From a bacterium (GTDB lineage Bacteria; Vulcanimicrobiota; Xenobia; Xenobiales; JADMJV01): DNA of 64,000 bases. A program made the position numbers and the translations under genes. Positions 42,201 to 50,436 of this stretch are shown here, piece after piece. The stretch lies in NCBI GenBank assembly GCA_018266105.1, contig JAFEBA010000063.1, positions 61,753 to 125,752 of the forward strand. The letters are read 5' to 3'. Each line of letters opens with the position of its first letter. Within the stretch, counting starts at the first letter, position 1. Below the pieces are notes generated by a model that ran no database searches, was not told the DNA's origin, and saw only the letters and a program-made list of their open reading frames with translations.

Positions 42201-44165
42201 ATGTCCCCCGATTTCCCCACACAAAAAAACAAAAAAACTGGAGACCAAAACACAATGATGCTCGCCTCCATTCACGAAGGACGCTCCCTTAACCGCCTCT
42301 CCCCGGTCAGTCGCAAACCGGCCGAGAGCCAGCAGGCCGACCCCAAAGACGGATTCGCCCCCAGTGGCGACAACCTGATCAACGCCGCCAAGCCCACACG
42401 CCAGGCCAACCAAACCCTGCGCAAGGCGGTGATCGCAACCAGCCTGGGCGTGTCGGCCTTTACCGGGCTGGCCCCGTCGGCTCACGCCGCCGTGTCCGCG
42501 CTGGTTCAGATGCAGCCCAAGCCCAGCAACGGACTGAACGTCATCGTTCTGCCGCCAGCCTCGCCTCGCTTGGATATCTTCAATGCCGGCAAGCACGGCA
42601 TCGATCGCGATGTCGACCCGCGCGACTACAGTCAGGTGGGACTAAATCTGGGCAACGGCCTGTTCCAGGACGTCAATGGCAACCTCTCGGTGGTGCCCTT
42701 CCTGGCCTATGACTGGCACGTTGAAGCCAGCGACTTCCAGCGCGTGGACGTGGGTGCCAAGGGGCAGTCCATCCAGCGCTTTGGGGGCACAGTGCAATAC
42801 ACCGAATCCCCGACCAAACGCGACATCTACTCCGAGTCCGGCTCTAAAACCACCCTGACGGGCGCTCACGGCAAGACCGTTTTCGAGCGAATGAACGATG
42901 GGAGCATCTCGGTCACGACCGAGCACGACCAGTACACGATTCGCCAGGACGGCATGTTCACACGCATTCAGCGTGAAGGCCAGCCGGACATCAACGTGAT
43001 GCGATCCAATGGTTCCATCCGAATCATTGAAAACAACCGCGCCTTTGCCGGTTCAGACCTGAAAGACGGAGTCATCACCACCAAGAGTTCGGCTGGCGAG
43101 ACCACCATCAGCGCTTCTGAAAGCGGCACCATCATCAACATCGACGGCCGTAACGGCATTAAGGACGCCACCATCATCCACGACGGCGGCACCTTCCTGG
43201 GTGGAGCCGACCGCGACCGAATGAGCGTGGACGACCGCCGTATGCTGGACGAAGCCAAAGCCCGCTACGACGACGTGATGGGCCAGTTGGAAAAAGTTGA
43301 GCCCGGCTTCGAGAAAAACCACCCCATCATCGCGGAAGTTCTGCAGTATGCGGCCGCCAACCCCAAGCTGCTGACTCAGGACGCCAAGGACGACACCGGC
43401 TTCCTGCAGGCCGGAACCTTGCTGGCCTCCACCGCCGGAGCGGCCAAAACCGTGACCGCCCTGGGCCAACAGGCAGCCGCCTTAAACCTGGCCAACAGCG
43501 CTCGCGCCCTGGGCGCTGCGGCCCTGGCCGCCAAAGCCGCCGCCCAGGCTCAGGCCCAAGCCGGCAACCTGGCCGCCGCCGCTTCGCTGGCCAAGGATGC
43601 GCAGAGCCTGGCAGCCAAGGCCAACGCGGCCAAGGACCAGGCCATTCACACCGGCGGCAATGCCCTCAAGAACGCCAACGTGGCCCGGGTGCTGGCCGGA
43701 GTCGGCGGTGCTCTGGAAATCGTGAACGGCGTGATGGACTATAAGGGCGGCAAAAGCGACCGGGCCCTGATCCTGGGCGCAAGGGCCGTCACCGAGAACA
43801 GCATGGAGCGCTGGTCACAGGTCATGCAGGGTGATGACCGGATTGCCGTTCAGGACGACTATGACAAGGTCATGAAAGTGATGGACCAGCTGGATCATCA
43901 GGCCGATAAGAAGATCCTGGTGGGCAAACTGAAGATCGGCCTGGGCGGTCTGATGGTGGTCAGCGCCCTGCTTGGACCCGAGGCCCCTCCCATCCTGGGC
44001 GCCATCGGCGTGGCGGGCACGGTCGGGACCGAGGTCTACGAGCACTGGGGGCCGATCAAGAGCTTCCTCACCGGCAAATCCAATCACGTCCCCACCTTCC
44101 TGGACATCCTGCCCAAACAGGACGAGGTGGTCATTCACCTGGACGGCAAGCCCGTCAAAAAGTAA
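42201..44165 (+). CDS. orphan surface-type protein with late signal-like segment
   Basis: 654 residues from the ATG at 42201 (GAGAGGGG upstream), or 636 from ATG at 42255. A polar stretch of about 70 residues comes first. A hydrophobic segment then ends in an AxA site (LRKAVIATSLGVSAFTGLAP, then SAHA), which looks like a signal peptide placed unusually late. Next come a beta-rich region (about 110-340) with repeated TTISASESGTIINIDG-type strands, and a helical Ala/Gln-rich coiled-coil stretch (about 420-500, LAAKAAAQAQAQAGNLAAAA). It ends in a membrane-active segment (LKIGLGGLMVVSALLGPEAPP, about 575) and a short tail. I recognise no family. The architecture suggests an exported or membrane-inserted surface protein. 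A strong terminator overlaps its stop. Confidence 0.72.
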   Translation: MSPDFPTQKNKKTGDQNTMMLASIHEGRSLNRLSPVSRKPAESQQADPKDGFAPSGDNLINAAKPTRQANQTLRKAVIATSLGVSAFTGLAPSAHAAVSALVQMQPKPSNGLNVIVLPPASPRLDIFNAGKHGIDRDVDPRDYSQVGLNLGNGLFQDVNGNLSVVPFLAYDWHVEASDFQRVDVGAKGQSIQRFGGTVQYTESPTKRDIYSESGSKTTLTGAHGKTVFERMNDGSISVTTEHDQYTIRQDGMFTRIQREGQPDINVMRSNGSIRIIENNRAFAGSDLKDGVITTKSSAGETTISASESGTIINIDGRNGIKDATIIHDGGTFLGGADRDRMSVDDRRMLDEAKARYDDVMGQLEKVEPGFEKNHPIIAEVLQYAAANPKLLTQDAKDDTGFLQAGTLLASTAGAAKTVTALGQQAAALNLANSARALGAAALAAKAAAQAQAQAGNLAAAASLAKDAQSLAAKANAAKDQAIHTGGNALKNANVARVLAGVGGALEIVNGVMDYKGGKSDRALILGARAVTENSMERWSQVMQGDDRIAVQDDYDKVMKVMDQLDHQADKKILVGKLKIGLGGLMVVSALLGPEAPPILGAIGVAGTVGTEVYEHWGPIKSFLTGKSNHVPTFLDILPKQDEVVIHLDGKPVKK

Positions 44166-44208
44166 CGACAAAAAGGGCGCTCTCAAGGAGCGCCCTTTTT
44201 GTCGTTTT
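44164..44208 (+). terminator. strong intrinsic terminator
   Basis: A perfect stem of about 19 pairs (left arm 44164-44182, right arm 44188-44206) with a five-base loop includes GGGCGCTC/GAGCGCCC and continues into A5/T5 flanks. It directly follows, and partly overlaps, the stop codon of the orphan surface-type gene. Confidence 0.93.
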
Positions 44209-44283
44209 GGCAGCAATCTGGTCATATCCGGTTCATACCAAAGCGCCAGCATAGGTCCAGAAAAATTCGGGGGGAATCAAACC

Positions 44284-44481
44284 ATGCTGAACGCGCAAAT
44301 TCGCCGCAACCTGCAACAAAACCAAATCACCGAACCGCGAGGACTGACCGTGAGACCGCAGGTCTTCTTCAGCCAGGAGGAACTCGCCTCACCAGCGCAA
44401 GACCCTCACGATGTCTTCGTCCCCCGCGATCCCTGCCAGGATCAGCCAGCAACGCCGCACTTCAGAGTCAGTCAATCTTGA
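44284..44481 (+). CDS. small orphan protein
   Basis: 65 residues, MLNAQIRRNLQQNQITEPRG at the start, then a Pro/Gln/Asp-rich remainder. GGGGGGAA stands about nine bases before the ATG. The Gln/Asn-rich basic leader resembles those of the neighbouring orphan proteins at 50437 (MQIQRNNHQN) and 56197 (MMITQRTFNRPNQ). It ends 14 bases inside the convergent gene. Too short to classify; the ribosome site and leader similarity are the support. Confidence 0.5.
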   Translation: MLNAQIRRNLQQNQITEPRGLTVRPQVFFSQEELASPAQDPHDVFVPRDPCQDQPATPHFRVSQS

Positions 44482-44962
44482 GCGTCTTGCGCAGACTTTC
44501 GCTCAACTGAATGCGCTGCTCCTCGCTCATTTCGTAGCTGCGCAGGGCCACAGCCACGAATCGACCGTCGGGCAGTTCGCGCTCGAAGACATCCACCCGA
44601 CAGCTTCGCGGAATGGTCGAATGATAGACCAGATGGCGACCGCCAAGATCTCCGATTACGGCTTTGTTGATCTGCTCCGGTTGGCCGGTCAATCCCAGGT
44701 AGGTCGAGACGAAGTACCGGTCAATACTCTGACCCGCCTCAGCCATACTGCGGACCTGGCCGGATCCGGCCACAAAGGTCAGAATCTCGGCCTGGGCTGG
44801 GGCTTCCCCGGCGGGAAAATGCAGTTCCTCGGCACCGAGTCCGGCTCGAGCCGGTTGGCTGAACTTTAGCGGTAGCTGGAAAGACAAACCCTGACTTCGG
44901 TAGCTGGGCTGGGCCCAGGCCACACAGCCCAGACACCAAAACAGAAAGACACGCTTCAACAT
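44468..44962 (-). CDS. exported protein of unknown function
   Basis: 164 residues from the ATG at 44962, after GGGGAG at about seven bases. The signal peptide is MLKRVFLFWCLGCVAWA, cleaved before QPSY. The mature domain (about 147 residues) starts with YRSQGLSFQLPLKFSQP, a pattern common in small exported proteins that resemble the PsbP/DUF1795 fold (soluble, beta-alpha-beta, lipid or protein binding). The C-terminal half ends in a helix (SEEQRIQLSESLRKTLKI). Longer in-frame starts add a segment that lies across the upstream hairpin and are unlikely. Function unknown. Confidence 0.78.
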   Translation of the reverse strand: MLKRVFLFWCLGCVAWAQPSYRSQGLSFQLPLKFSQPARAGLGAEELHFPAGEAPAQAEILTFVAGSGQVRSMAEAGQSIDRYFVSTYLGLTGQPEQINKAVIGDLGGRHLVYHSTIPRSCRVDVFERELPDGRFVAVALRSYEMSEEQRIQLSESLRKTLKID

Positions 44963-44963
44963 A

Positions 44964-44991
44964 AAAGGCTCCCCTTTCTCAGGAGAGCCTT
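44964..44991 (-). terminator. hairpin, weak terminator overlapping the next ribosome site
   Basis: On the minus strand AAGGCTC (44991-44985) pairs with GAGCCTT (44971-44965) around a loop of 13 bases that includes a second short pairing. It is followed by only two more T's before the ATG. It lies between the 30-residue ORF and the exported-protein gene, and its right arm contains the ribosome site of the latter. It may terminate the small transcript or gate translation of the next gene. Confidence 0.5.
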
Positions 44992-45016
44992 CTCGCAATG
45001 TTTCGAAAATGCTTTG

Positions 45017-45109
45017 TTAGCGTTCGGACTGAGAGAGCAGTAGCATCAAGAGCTCCCGAGCGAGCTGAGTGTGGGGTTGGCAAGCGTCCTGGAAGTTCTG
45101 ATGATTCAT
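45017..45109 (-). CDS. possible 30-residue peptide gene
   Basis: The ATG at 45109 is preceded five to six bases upstream by CGGAGGG, one of the best ribosome sites in the window. The ORF encodes MNHQNFQDACQPHTQLAREL and ends in LLMLLLSQSER, giving a polar half and an amphipathic or hydrophobic half with one Cys. A TACAAT -10-like hexamer lies about 40 bases upstream. It is directly followed by the hairpin at 44964-44991. It could be a leader peptide or a real micro-protein. The rest of the frame upstream has no start codon with a ribosome site. Confidence 0.45.
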   Translation of the reverse strand: MNHQNFQDACQPHTQLARELLMLLLSQSER

Positions 45110-45226
45110 TGAGCCCTCCGCGTTTATTGTTTGTTTCACGAATTTTATTGTAACCATGGTGTTTGTCCATGAGTTTGCCGATCTGTGCCAATTCTGAACC
45201 AATCCGAAACCCTGTTTAACGTTCGT

Positions 45227-46207
45227 TTAACGGACCTGATATTCAAGCAGGGGCTCCAGTCGGCCGCTCCCTCCAAACTCGGCCAAGACCTTCACCTGTC
45301 CCGATGAGAGCGGCACCATCGCCCGAAACTGGCCGACCTTGCCGGGTACCGGCACCAGTGCATAGGATGTCCCCCCGCTGGTGACCAGCACGCGGTCGGC
45401 CATCGGGACCTCCAGGTGAAACTCCAGATTGCCACTGCTGAGCGTACCCTCATTTGGCTTGACCAAACGAGTCCCGCGATAGACAAAGGATGAGAGCTTG
45501 CGCGGGGTAGCCAAAGGGACCGCACTCGAACCCTGAGCTGGAGAGGTAACCGAGCCCGAATAGTCCTGAACAGGGATAATGGTCCCCATCCCCAACCGTG
45601 GGGCCTGCACGGGAGTCAGCTTGTCGAAATCCTCCCGACTGATGGGCGACTCAACCAACTGCCACTTGGGATCCTCTGGAAAGTGGGTGGTCAGAAACTC
45701 CTTGGGTTCGGCGCAAAAGTAAAAGTCGCTGAAAGACCGGTGAAACTCTTCATTGTTGACGAACCCCGCCCCCCAGGTACAGTCCACTAACTTCCACTCT
45801 CCGTCCACCAGGACCGCATTCCAGGCATGAGACTCGGCGGCCGAGCCATATCGACTGCGGCCGACCCCCGCAATGATTTGAACTTCCAAACCGGCTCGCC
45901 TGGCCATCGTCTCGAACAGGTTGGCATAGCCGGCGCAGACCGACTGACGGCGCTTGAGCACGGTCGTGGGTGAACAATCCCGAACCGCCCCCTTGGCCCT
46001 ATACATATAGACGTCGTAATTGATATTGGCGGCGATCCAGTTATAAATTCTCTCGGCTTTCAGGCGTGAAGTGTTGGCAGTTCCGGTCAGATAGTCAGCC
46101 AGTCGATTGGCGTCGTAGGTATATTCGTCAGGAACCTGCAGCGGAGCCTCAGGTCCCCGAGCCCAGGCCATCTGAAGGAGCACTAGAACCAGAAACAGCG
46201 CGCGCAT
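45227..46207 (-). CDS. exported transglutaminase-like cysteine protease
   Basis: 326 residues from the ATG at 46207, where a signal peptide begins (MRALFLVLVLLQMAWA, cleavage before RGPE). The upstream in-frame extension looks non-coding. The catalytic triad of the transglutaminase fold is clear: Cys in RQSVCAGYANLFETMA, His in ESHAWNAVLVDG and Asp in KLVDCTWGAG. RLKAERIYNWIAANINYDVY is the usual N-terminal helix. This is the kyphoscoliosis-peptidase-like group, thought to cut or cross-link proteins outside the cytoplasm. A beta-rich C-terminal domain of about 110 residues follows, with PQQ/Ig-like strands. A processing role on surface proteins is inferred. Confidence 0.88.
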   Translation of the reverse strand: MRALFLVLVLLQMAWARGPEAPLQVPDEYTYDANRLADYLTGTANTSRLKAERIYNWIAANINYDVYMYRAKGAVRDCSPTTVLKRRQSVCAGYANLFETMARRAGLEVQIIAGVGRSRYGSAAESHAWNAVLVDGEWKLVDCTWGAGFVNNEEFHRSFSDFYFCAEPKEFLTTHFPEDPKWQLVESPISREDFDKLTPVQAPRLGMGTIIPVQDYSGSVTSPAQGSSAVPLATPRKLSSFVYRGTRLVKPNEGTLSSGNLEFHLEVPMADRVLVTSGGTSYALVPVPGKVGQFRAMVPLSSGQVKVLAEFGGSGRLEPLLEYQVR

Positions 46208-46348
46208 AGGTGTTGTAGATTCGCCCCTATGGGCAGAGGATCCCACCGGTCCAAGGCTGGAAGCGGCTCGGCAAACTTTAACAATTTGGAAATCTTCAGG
46301 CCTGGCTATTTTAGAGTTGTCTTGCCCGCATCCGCCTAGAATCAGGTT

Positions 46349-47377
46349 ATGGCTTTCTACTGCGCCTCCGCACTGAACACGGGATTCACTCCGTCCACCA
46401 CACTGAACTTGCAAGCACCATTGGCCGTCGACGAAGGGGCGGCGCTGGCCCGACTTGGTGGTCGCTTTCAGCCAGCCTTCCACCCCACAGCCTGTGCTCC
46501 CATGGGGTTAGAAATGCAGATGACGCAACTGCAACTGGAGTTGATCTCGGTGCTGGCCAATCTGATGCTGGCCGGGCCCGGCTCCTTGCAAATCACCCCA
46601 GACGGGGCCGTGCGCTCGCGAGAGAGCGCACGGGGCCTGACCGGGCAAACCCCACCGGCTCCGTTCAGCCAATCGGGCGGCAGGACCAGCTTCAATATTG
46701 CTTCCTTTAACGTATTGGGTGCATCCCATACGGCCGGTGGCGGCAACAAGCCCGGCATGCGCGACGGGGTGGACCGCATGCGCGGGGCGGTGGACTCCAT
46801 GCAAAAGCATAACGTGGACATCGCCGGAATGCAGGAATTTCAGGGCCCCCAGCAGGCCGCTTTCAAAAAGCTGGCACCTGGCTATGCCATGGCAGCCGAA
46901 AAAGACAACGCGATCGTCTGGAACAAAGACAAATTCAAGCTGGTGGAACGACGATCAGTGACCATTCCCTACTTCGAAGGCCACGCCCGTCAGATGCCGG
47001 TGGTACAACTGGAAGATCGCCAGACCGGCAAGCGAGTCTGGGTCGTCAACATTCACAACCCGGCTGACACCAAGGACCATCCCCACAATGCCGCCAATCG
47101 GGCTAAAGCCATCAGCATTGAGCAACATCTGATGCGCGAGCTGCAGTCCAGCGGAGTGCCGGTCATGTTCGTGGGAGACTTCAACGAGCGCAACACGGTG
47201 GACAACGACATGGCTCAGGCCGGCATGAACTCGGCTCGCCCGAACGGAGCTCGCAGCGAAATCGATTGGATTCTGGGCTCAAGAGGAGTCAACTTTTCCA
47301 ACTACAGCGCCGATCACTCGACTCAAACCTCGGGGGTTAGCGACCACCCGATCATCGTCTCCACTGCCACAATTTAG
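46349..47377 (+). CDS. endonuclease/exonuclease/phosphatase (EEP) domain protein with unusual N terminus
   Basis: 342 residues. Residues 112-342 form an EEP domain: FNIASFNVLGAS, the metal Glu in GMQEFQGP, WVVNIHNP, MFVGDFNERN, SEIDWILG and the last His in SDHPIIV. All catalytic residues are present, so it should cleave phosphodiesters or phosphomonoesters (DNA, lipid or sugar-phosphate). The first 111 residues have no signal peptide. They contain a low-complexity leader (CASALNTGFTPSTTLNLQAP) and an amphipathic helix (MTQLQLELISVLANLMLAG), a pattern reminiscent of exported effectors. The stop overlaps that of the convergent PQQ enzyme by four bases. Confidence 0.86.
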   Translation: MAFYCASALNTGFTPSTTLNLQAPLAVDEGAALARLGGRFQPAFHPTACAPMGLEMQMTQLQLELISVLANLMLAGPGSLQITPDGAVRSRESARGLTGQTPPAPFSQSGGRTSFNIASFNVLGASHTAGGGNKPGMRDGVDRMRGAVDSMQKHNVDIAGMQEFQGPQQAAFKKLAPGYAMAAEKDNAIVWNKDKFKLVERRSVTIPYFEGHARQMPVVQLEDRQTGKRVWVVNIHNPADTKDHPHNAANRAKAISIEQHLMRELQSSGVPVMFVGDFNERNTVDNDMAQAGMNSARPNGARSEIDWILGSRGVNFSNYSADHSTQTSGVSDHPIIVSTATI

Positions 47378-49209
47378 GGGAGCGCGAAGGCCAGCACCGA
47401 TTCTCCCAATGGTCTTCCCGTCGAACCCGAGCCGCCTGCACAGATAATTACGTATTGCTTGCCTTCGACCTCATAGGTCATGGGAGCAGCATGGGCGGGA
47501 ACGGGCAGCTGAGACTTCCAAAGTAGCTTGCCCGTGGAGGTCTCAAAGGCACGCAAATGCCCGTCCAGGGTGGCAGCCACAAAAGTCAGGCCGCCAGCCG
47601 TGCAGCTCGGCCCTCCCAAGGACAATGACCCCCATTTCTCGGAGTCCGGGTATTGAGCAGGGTCCAGCATGCTCCCAAGAGGGACCTCCCAGGCCAGCTC
47701 ACCCTTGGCCAGGTCGATGGCGGCCAGCGTCCCCCAGGGCGGCTTTGTGAGAGGTCTGAGATTGTCTCGCCCATCCACCAGAACCTCGCGCCTGGCCACA
47801 TAGGGCGTGCCCTCTTCGAGGCGGGCCTGCATCCCGAGGCGGCTCTCGGTTTGAGGCTGAGCAGCCTCAAACTGGGCCCGGGGTACCAGCGTCACGACCC
47901 CGGCGATGCGATTCGTGGCGCCAATCAGGAGGCCTTTCTCAGCATCGTAGGCGAGTCCGCCCCAATCAAAACCACCCATTTGACCAGGGGCCAGCACGCT
48001 ACCGCGCAGGCTGGGCGGCGTATAGATCCCGGCGCTACGCAGTCGGGCAATCCACTCCCGGGCGGCCCCGCGCGCCGCTTCGTCCGGGCCCCAGGCCTCC
48101 TCCACGTCCACCTTACGCAGTCCGAAAACAGGCAGCTGGCTGGGGAAGGGTTGAGTCGGGGAACTCTCTTCGCCCTCGACGTCACTGCGCAAAACCGGCC
48201 GCTCCTCGACCGGAAAGACGGGCAGTCCGGTGTCGCGGTCGAGCACAAAAAGATGCCCCATCCGGGTACCGACCGCTACCGCCTCTTTGCCTCGCGGCAA
48301 ACTAAGCAACATCGGCTGCATCGGAACGTCATAGCCCCAGAGGTCGTGGTGAACGACCTGGTAAGACCAGCGCGGCCTTCCATCCAGTGCATTCAAGGCG
48401 ACCACCGAATTGGCCATGAGATTATCCCCCCGCCGTTCGGCGCCGTAGTGTTCGGGACGCGGACTGGAGGTCGACACAAAAATCAAATTACGCCTCGTAT
48501 CCACTGAGATAGGTGGCCCGGCTCCGACTCGACCGGACTCGCGGGCAGTGGACCCTTTCCAACTCTCGTAACCCGTCTCTCCCGCCTTTCGCGGAACCGG
48601 GTCCCAGCTCCAGCGCGGGGCTCCGCTGCTCCGGTCGAATGCCCGAACTCCACCCGACCAACCCACCACCACCAGCTCACCCAGCACGGCGGGCGGCGAG
48701 GTGAATTCCGGCTTACCTTCTGATTTTAAATCGATCTGTCCGCCTTTGCCGAAGTCAGCGCAGACTTTACCGGTCTCGGCGTCGAGGGCGATCAGCCGTG
48801 AGTCCAAAGTGCCCAGGTAGAGGCGTCCCTGACTGAAGGCCAGTCCCCGACAGGTGACCTCGGAATAAGCCGCATTCTTGTCGATCAGGGGATCGTAGAC
48901 CCAGCGGCGGCTGCCGTTAACCGGGTCCAAGGCCAGCACTCGATTGGTCGGCGTGACCACGTAAAGGGTCCGCCCCACTTTCAAGGGGGTGCACTCGAAG
49001 GCAGCCTTCTGAGCCAGCTGTGTCCCCTTGTAGGTTTTGAGCTCCTCGGTCGGCACGCACCAGGCCAGCCTGAGGCCGGACACGGTGGCGGGCGAAATCT
49101 GATCCAACCTGGAAAAGCGAGCTCCACCCTCATCCTGACCGTAGTGAACCCAGTCCTGGGCCCAAAGCCTCGAAGTCAATAACAATCCCAGACAGATCGC
49201 TTTACGCAT
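47374..49209 (-). CDS. PQQ-dependent quinoprotein dehydrogenase, exported
   Basis: 611 residues from the ATG at 49209, giving a signal peptide (MRKAICLGLLLTSRLWA, then QDWV). Upstream codons add an unlikely segment. The mature protein is a beta-propeller of PQQ repeats (typical units VLALDPVNGSRRW, LIALDAETGKV, VVALNALDGRPRW, LAAIDLAKGELAW, LRAFETSTGKLLW). It starts with the family opening DWVHYGQDEGGARFSRLDQI. It lies in the glucose/alcohol dehydrogenase group (PQQ and calcium, acting in the periplasm). I see no CxxCH heme motif, so electrons would go to quinone or another carrier. Substrate unknown. Divergent from the isoaspartyl peptidase gene with 40 bases between. Confidence 0.91.
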   Translation of the reverse strand: MRKAICLGLLLTSRLWAQDWVHYGQDEGGARFSRLDQISPATVSGLRLAWCVPTEELKTYKGTQLAQKAAFECTPLKVGRTLYVVTPTNRVLALDPVNGSRRWVYDPLIDKNAAYSEVTCRGLAFSQGRLYLGTLDSRLIALDAETGKVCADFGKGGQIDLKSEGKPEFTSPPAVLGELVVVGWSGGVRAFDRSSGAPRWSWDPVPRKAGETGYESWKGSTARESGRVGAGPPISVDTRRNLIFVSTSSPRPEHYGAERRGDNLMANSVVALNALDGRPRWSYQVVHHDLWGYDVPMQPMLLSLPRGKEAVAVGTRMGHLFVLDRDTGLPVFPVEERPVLRSDVEGEESSPTQPFPSQLPVFGLRKVDVEEAWGPDEAARGAAREWIARLRSAGIYTPPSLRGSVLAPGQMGGFDWGGLAYDAEKGLLIGATNRIAGVVTLVPRAQFEAAQPQTESRLGMQARLEEGTPYVARREVLVDGRDNLRPLTKPPWGTLAAIDLAKGELAWEVPLGSMLDPAQYPDSEKWGSLSLGGPSCTAGGLTFVAATLDGHLRAFETSTGKLLWKSQLPVPAHAAPMTYEVEGKQYVIICAGGSGSTGRPLGESVLAFALP

Positions 49210-49249
49210 GCGCAGGAAGTTTGCTCCCCCAACTTGCATTCCCTGGCTC

Positions 49250-50176
49250 ATGAAAAAGTGGTTACTGCACACCTTCCTGGCCTGTTGGGCCTGCCATTTC
49301 GCCTCGGCCGAACCCTATGCCATCGTTGTTCACGGTGGAGCCGGGGCCGACCCCGCCCAAATGGAGCCAGAGGAGATCGAGGGCGTTAAGGCTCGTATTC
49401 AAAGTGTTCTCCAGCAGGGTCTATCCGACCTGAAGGCGGGTCGGTCGGCTCTGCGAGTGGTGGAAGAAGCGGTGCGCAGCCTGGAAGACGACCCATGGTT
49501 CAACGCCGGACAGGGCGCAGCCCTGAATTCGGAAGGGGAAGCCGAGCTGGACGCAGCCATCATGGATGGCTCCAATCTCCGCTGCGGAGCCGTGGCCGAC
49601 GTGCGCCGGACCCGCAACCCCATCAGCCTGGCTCGCTGGGTCATGGAAAAGACTCCTCACGTCTTGCTGGTCGGACCGGGAGCCGATCGCTTCGCTCAGC
49701 AAAGCGGGCTGGAAATGGTCGAGCCCGAGTATTTCATCACCGAACGGGCTCGCCGCGCGCTGCGCAAAAAGCAGGGAACGGTCGGCTGTGTGGCCCTGGA
49801 CATCAGAGGCCACCTGGCAGCCGCCACCTCAACCGGCGGCCTCACGAATAAGCGTCCCGGACGGGTGGGCGATAGCCCCATTATAGGTGCCGGAACCTTC
49901 GCGGATGATCGCAGCTGCGCGGTATCATGCACGGGCGTGGGCGAAGAATTCATTCGCCACCAGGTAGCTGGCCAGATTTCCCAGCGCATCCGCCTGACTC
50001 ACGTCACTCTGCCGGAATCCGTCCGTCAGACGTTTGCCGATGGTCTGCCCGACGATGTAGGCGGCGTTATCGCCGTCAACCGTAAAGGCGAGTGGGTGAT
50101 GCATTTCAACACTCCCGGAATGAGCCGCGGGGCAGCCGATTCGGCCGGCCATTTCGAAGTCGCAATTGGGAAATAG
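49250..50176 (+). CDS. exported isoaspartyl peptidase / plant-type L-asparaginase
   Basis: 308 residues from the ATG at 49250, where a signal peptide begins (MKKWLLHTFLACWACHFASA). An upstream in-frame start adds an implausible extension. It is an Ntn hydrolase: IVVHGGAGADPAQ near the start, the PWFNAGQGAALNSEGEAELDA segment, and the autocleavage site before the catalytic Thr in KQGTVGCVALD. The oxyanion and substrate loop ATSTGGLTNKRPGRVGDSPI and the final HFNTPGMSRG are also present. It would remove isoaspartyl residues or hydrolyse asparagine in the periplasm. Not all members carry signal peptides; this one does. Confidence 0.92.
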   Translation: MKKWLLHTFLACWACHFASAEPYAIVVHGGAGADPAQMEPEEIEGVKARIQSVLQQGLSDLKAGRSALRVVEEAVRSLEDDPWFNAGQGAALNSEGEAELDAAIMDGSNLRCGAVADVRRTRNPISLARWVMEKTPHVLLVGPGADRFAQQSGLEMVEPEYFITERARRALRKKQGTVGCVALDIRGHLAAATSTGGLTNKRPGRVGDSPIIGAGTFADDRSCAVSCTGVGEEFIRHQVAGQISQRIRLTHVTLPESVRQTFADGLPDDVGGVIAVNRKGEWVMHFNTPGMSRGAADSAGHFEVAIGK

Positions 50177-50436
50177 TCCAGTGCCTCCCTTCTGGCATTA
50201 AGGTTGCGGGGCAAAAATGGAGTCGCAGCTGGCTATCGCCCAGGATGGAAACACTGGCGTTCATAACTTCTTAACTTTCCGTCTACATTCAGGCCGCTCA
50301 AACGACCTTTTTGCCATCTGCATCCTGTAACCTAAGCTGGGGAGCCCCGCTCAATGACAAAAAACATCGATTAGACTCGAGTCTTTGTGCTGTTTTTTTT
50401 CAGCCGCTTTTGAGTTGCCGCCTTTACAGTCTGAGC
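50177..50436. other. intergenic region with a short palindrome
   Basis: A 260-base gap. It contains a 12-base perfect palindrome (AGACTCGAGTCT, 50373-50384) followed after a short spacer by a run of eight T's, which could act as a weak terminator for the peptidase gene. I see no convincing promoter or small ORF with a ribosome site. Confidence 0.35.

Noticed and set aside
40972..42255. A 427-codon open frame on the minus strand opposite the LysM-like gene
   Set aside because: It is a mirror of the Pro/Gln/Lys-rich gene, giving a Leu/Gly-rich low-complexity protein without a ribosome site. The plus frame has a start with GGAGGG and a LysM-like segment.
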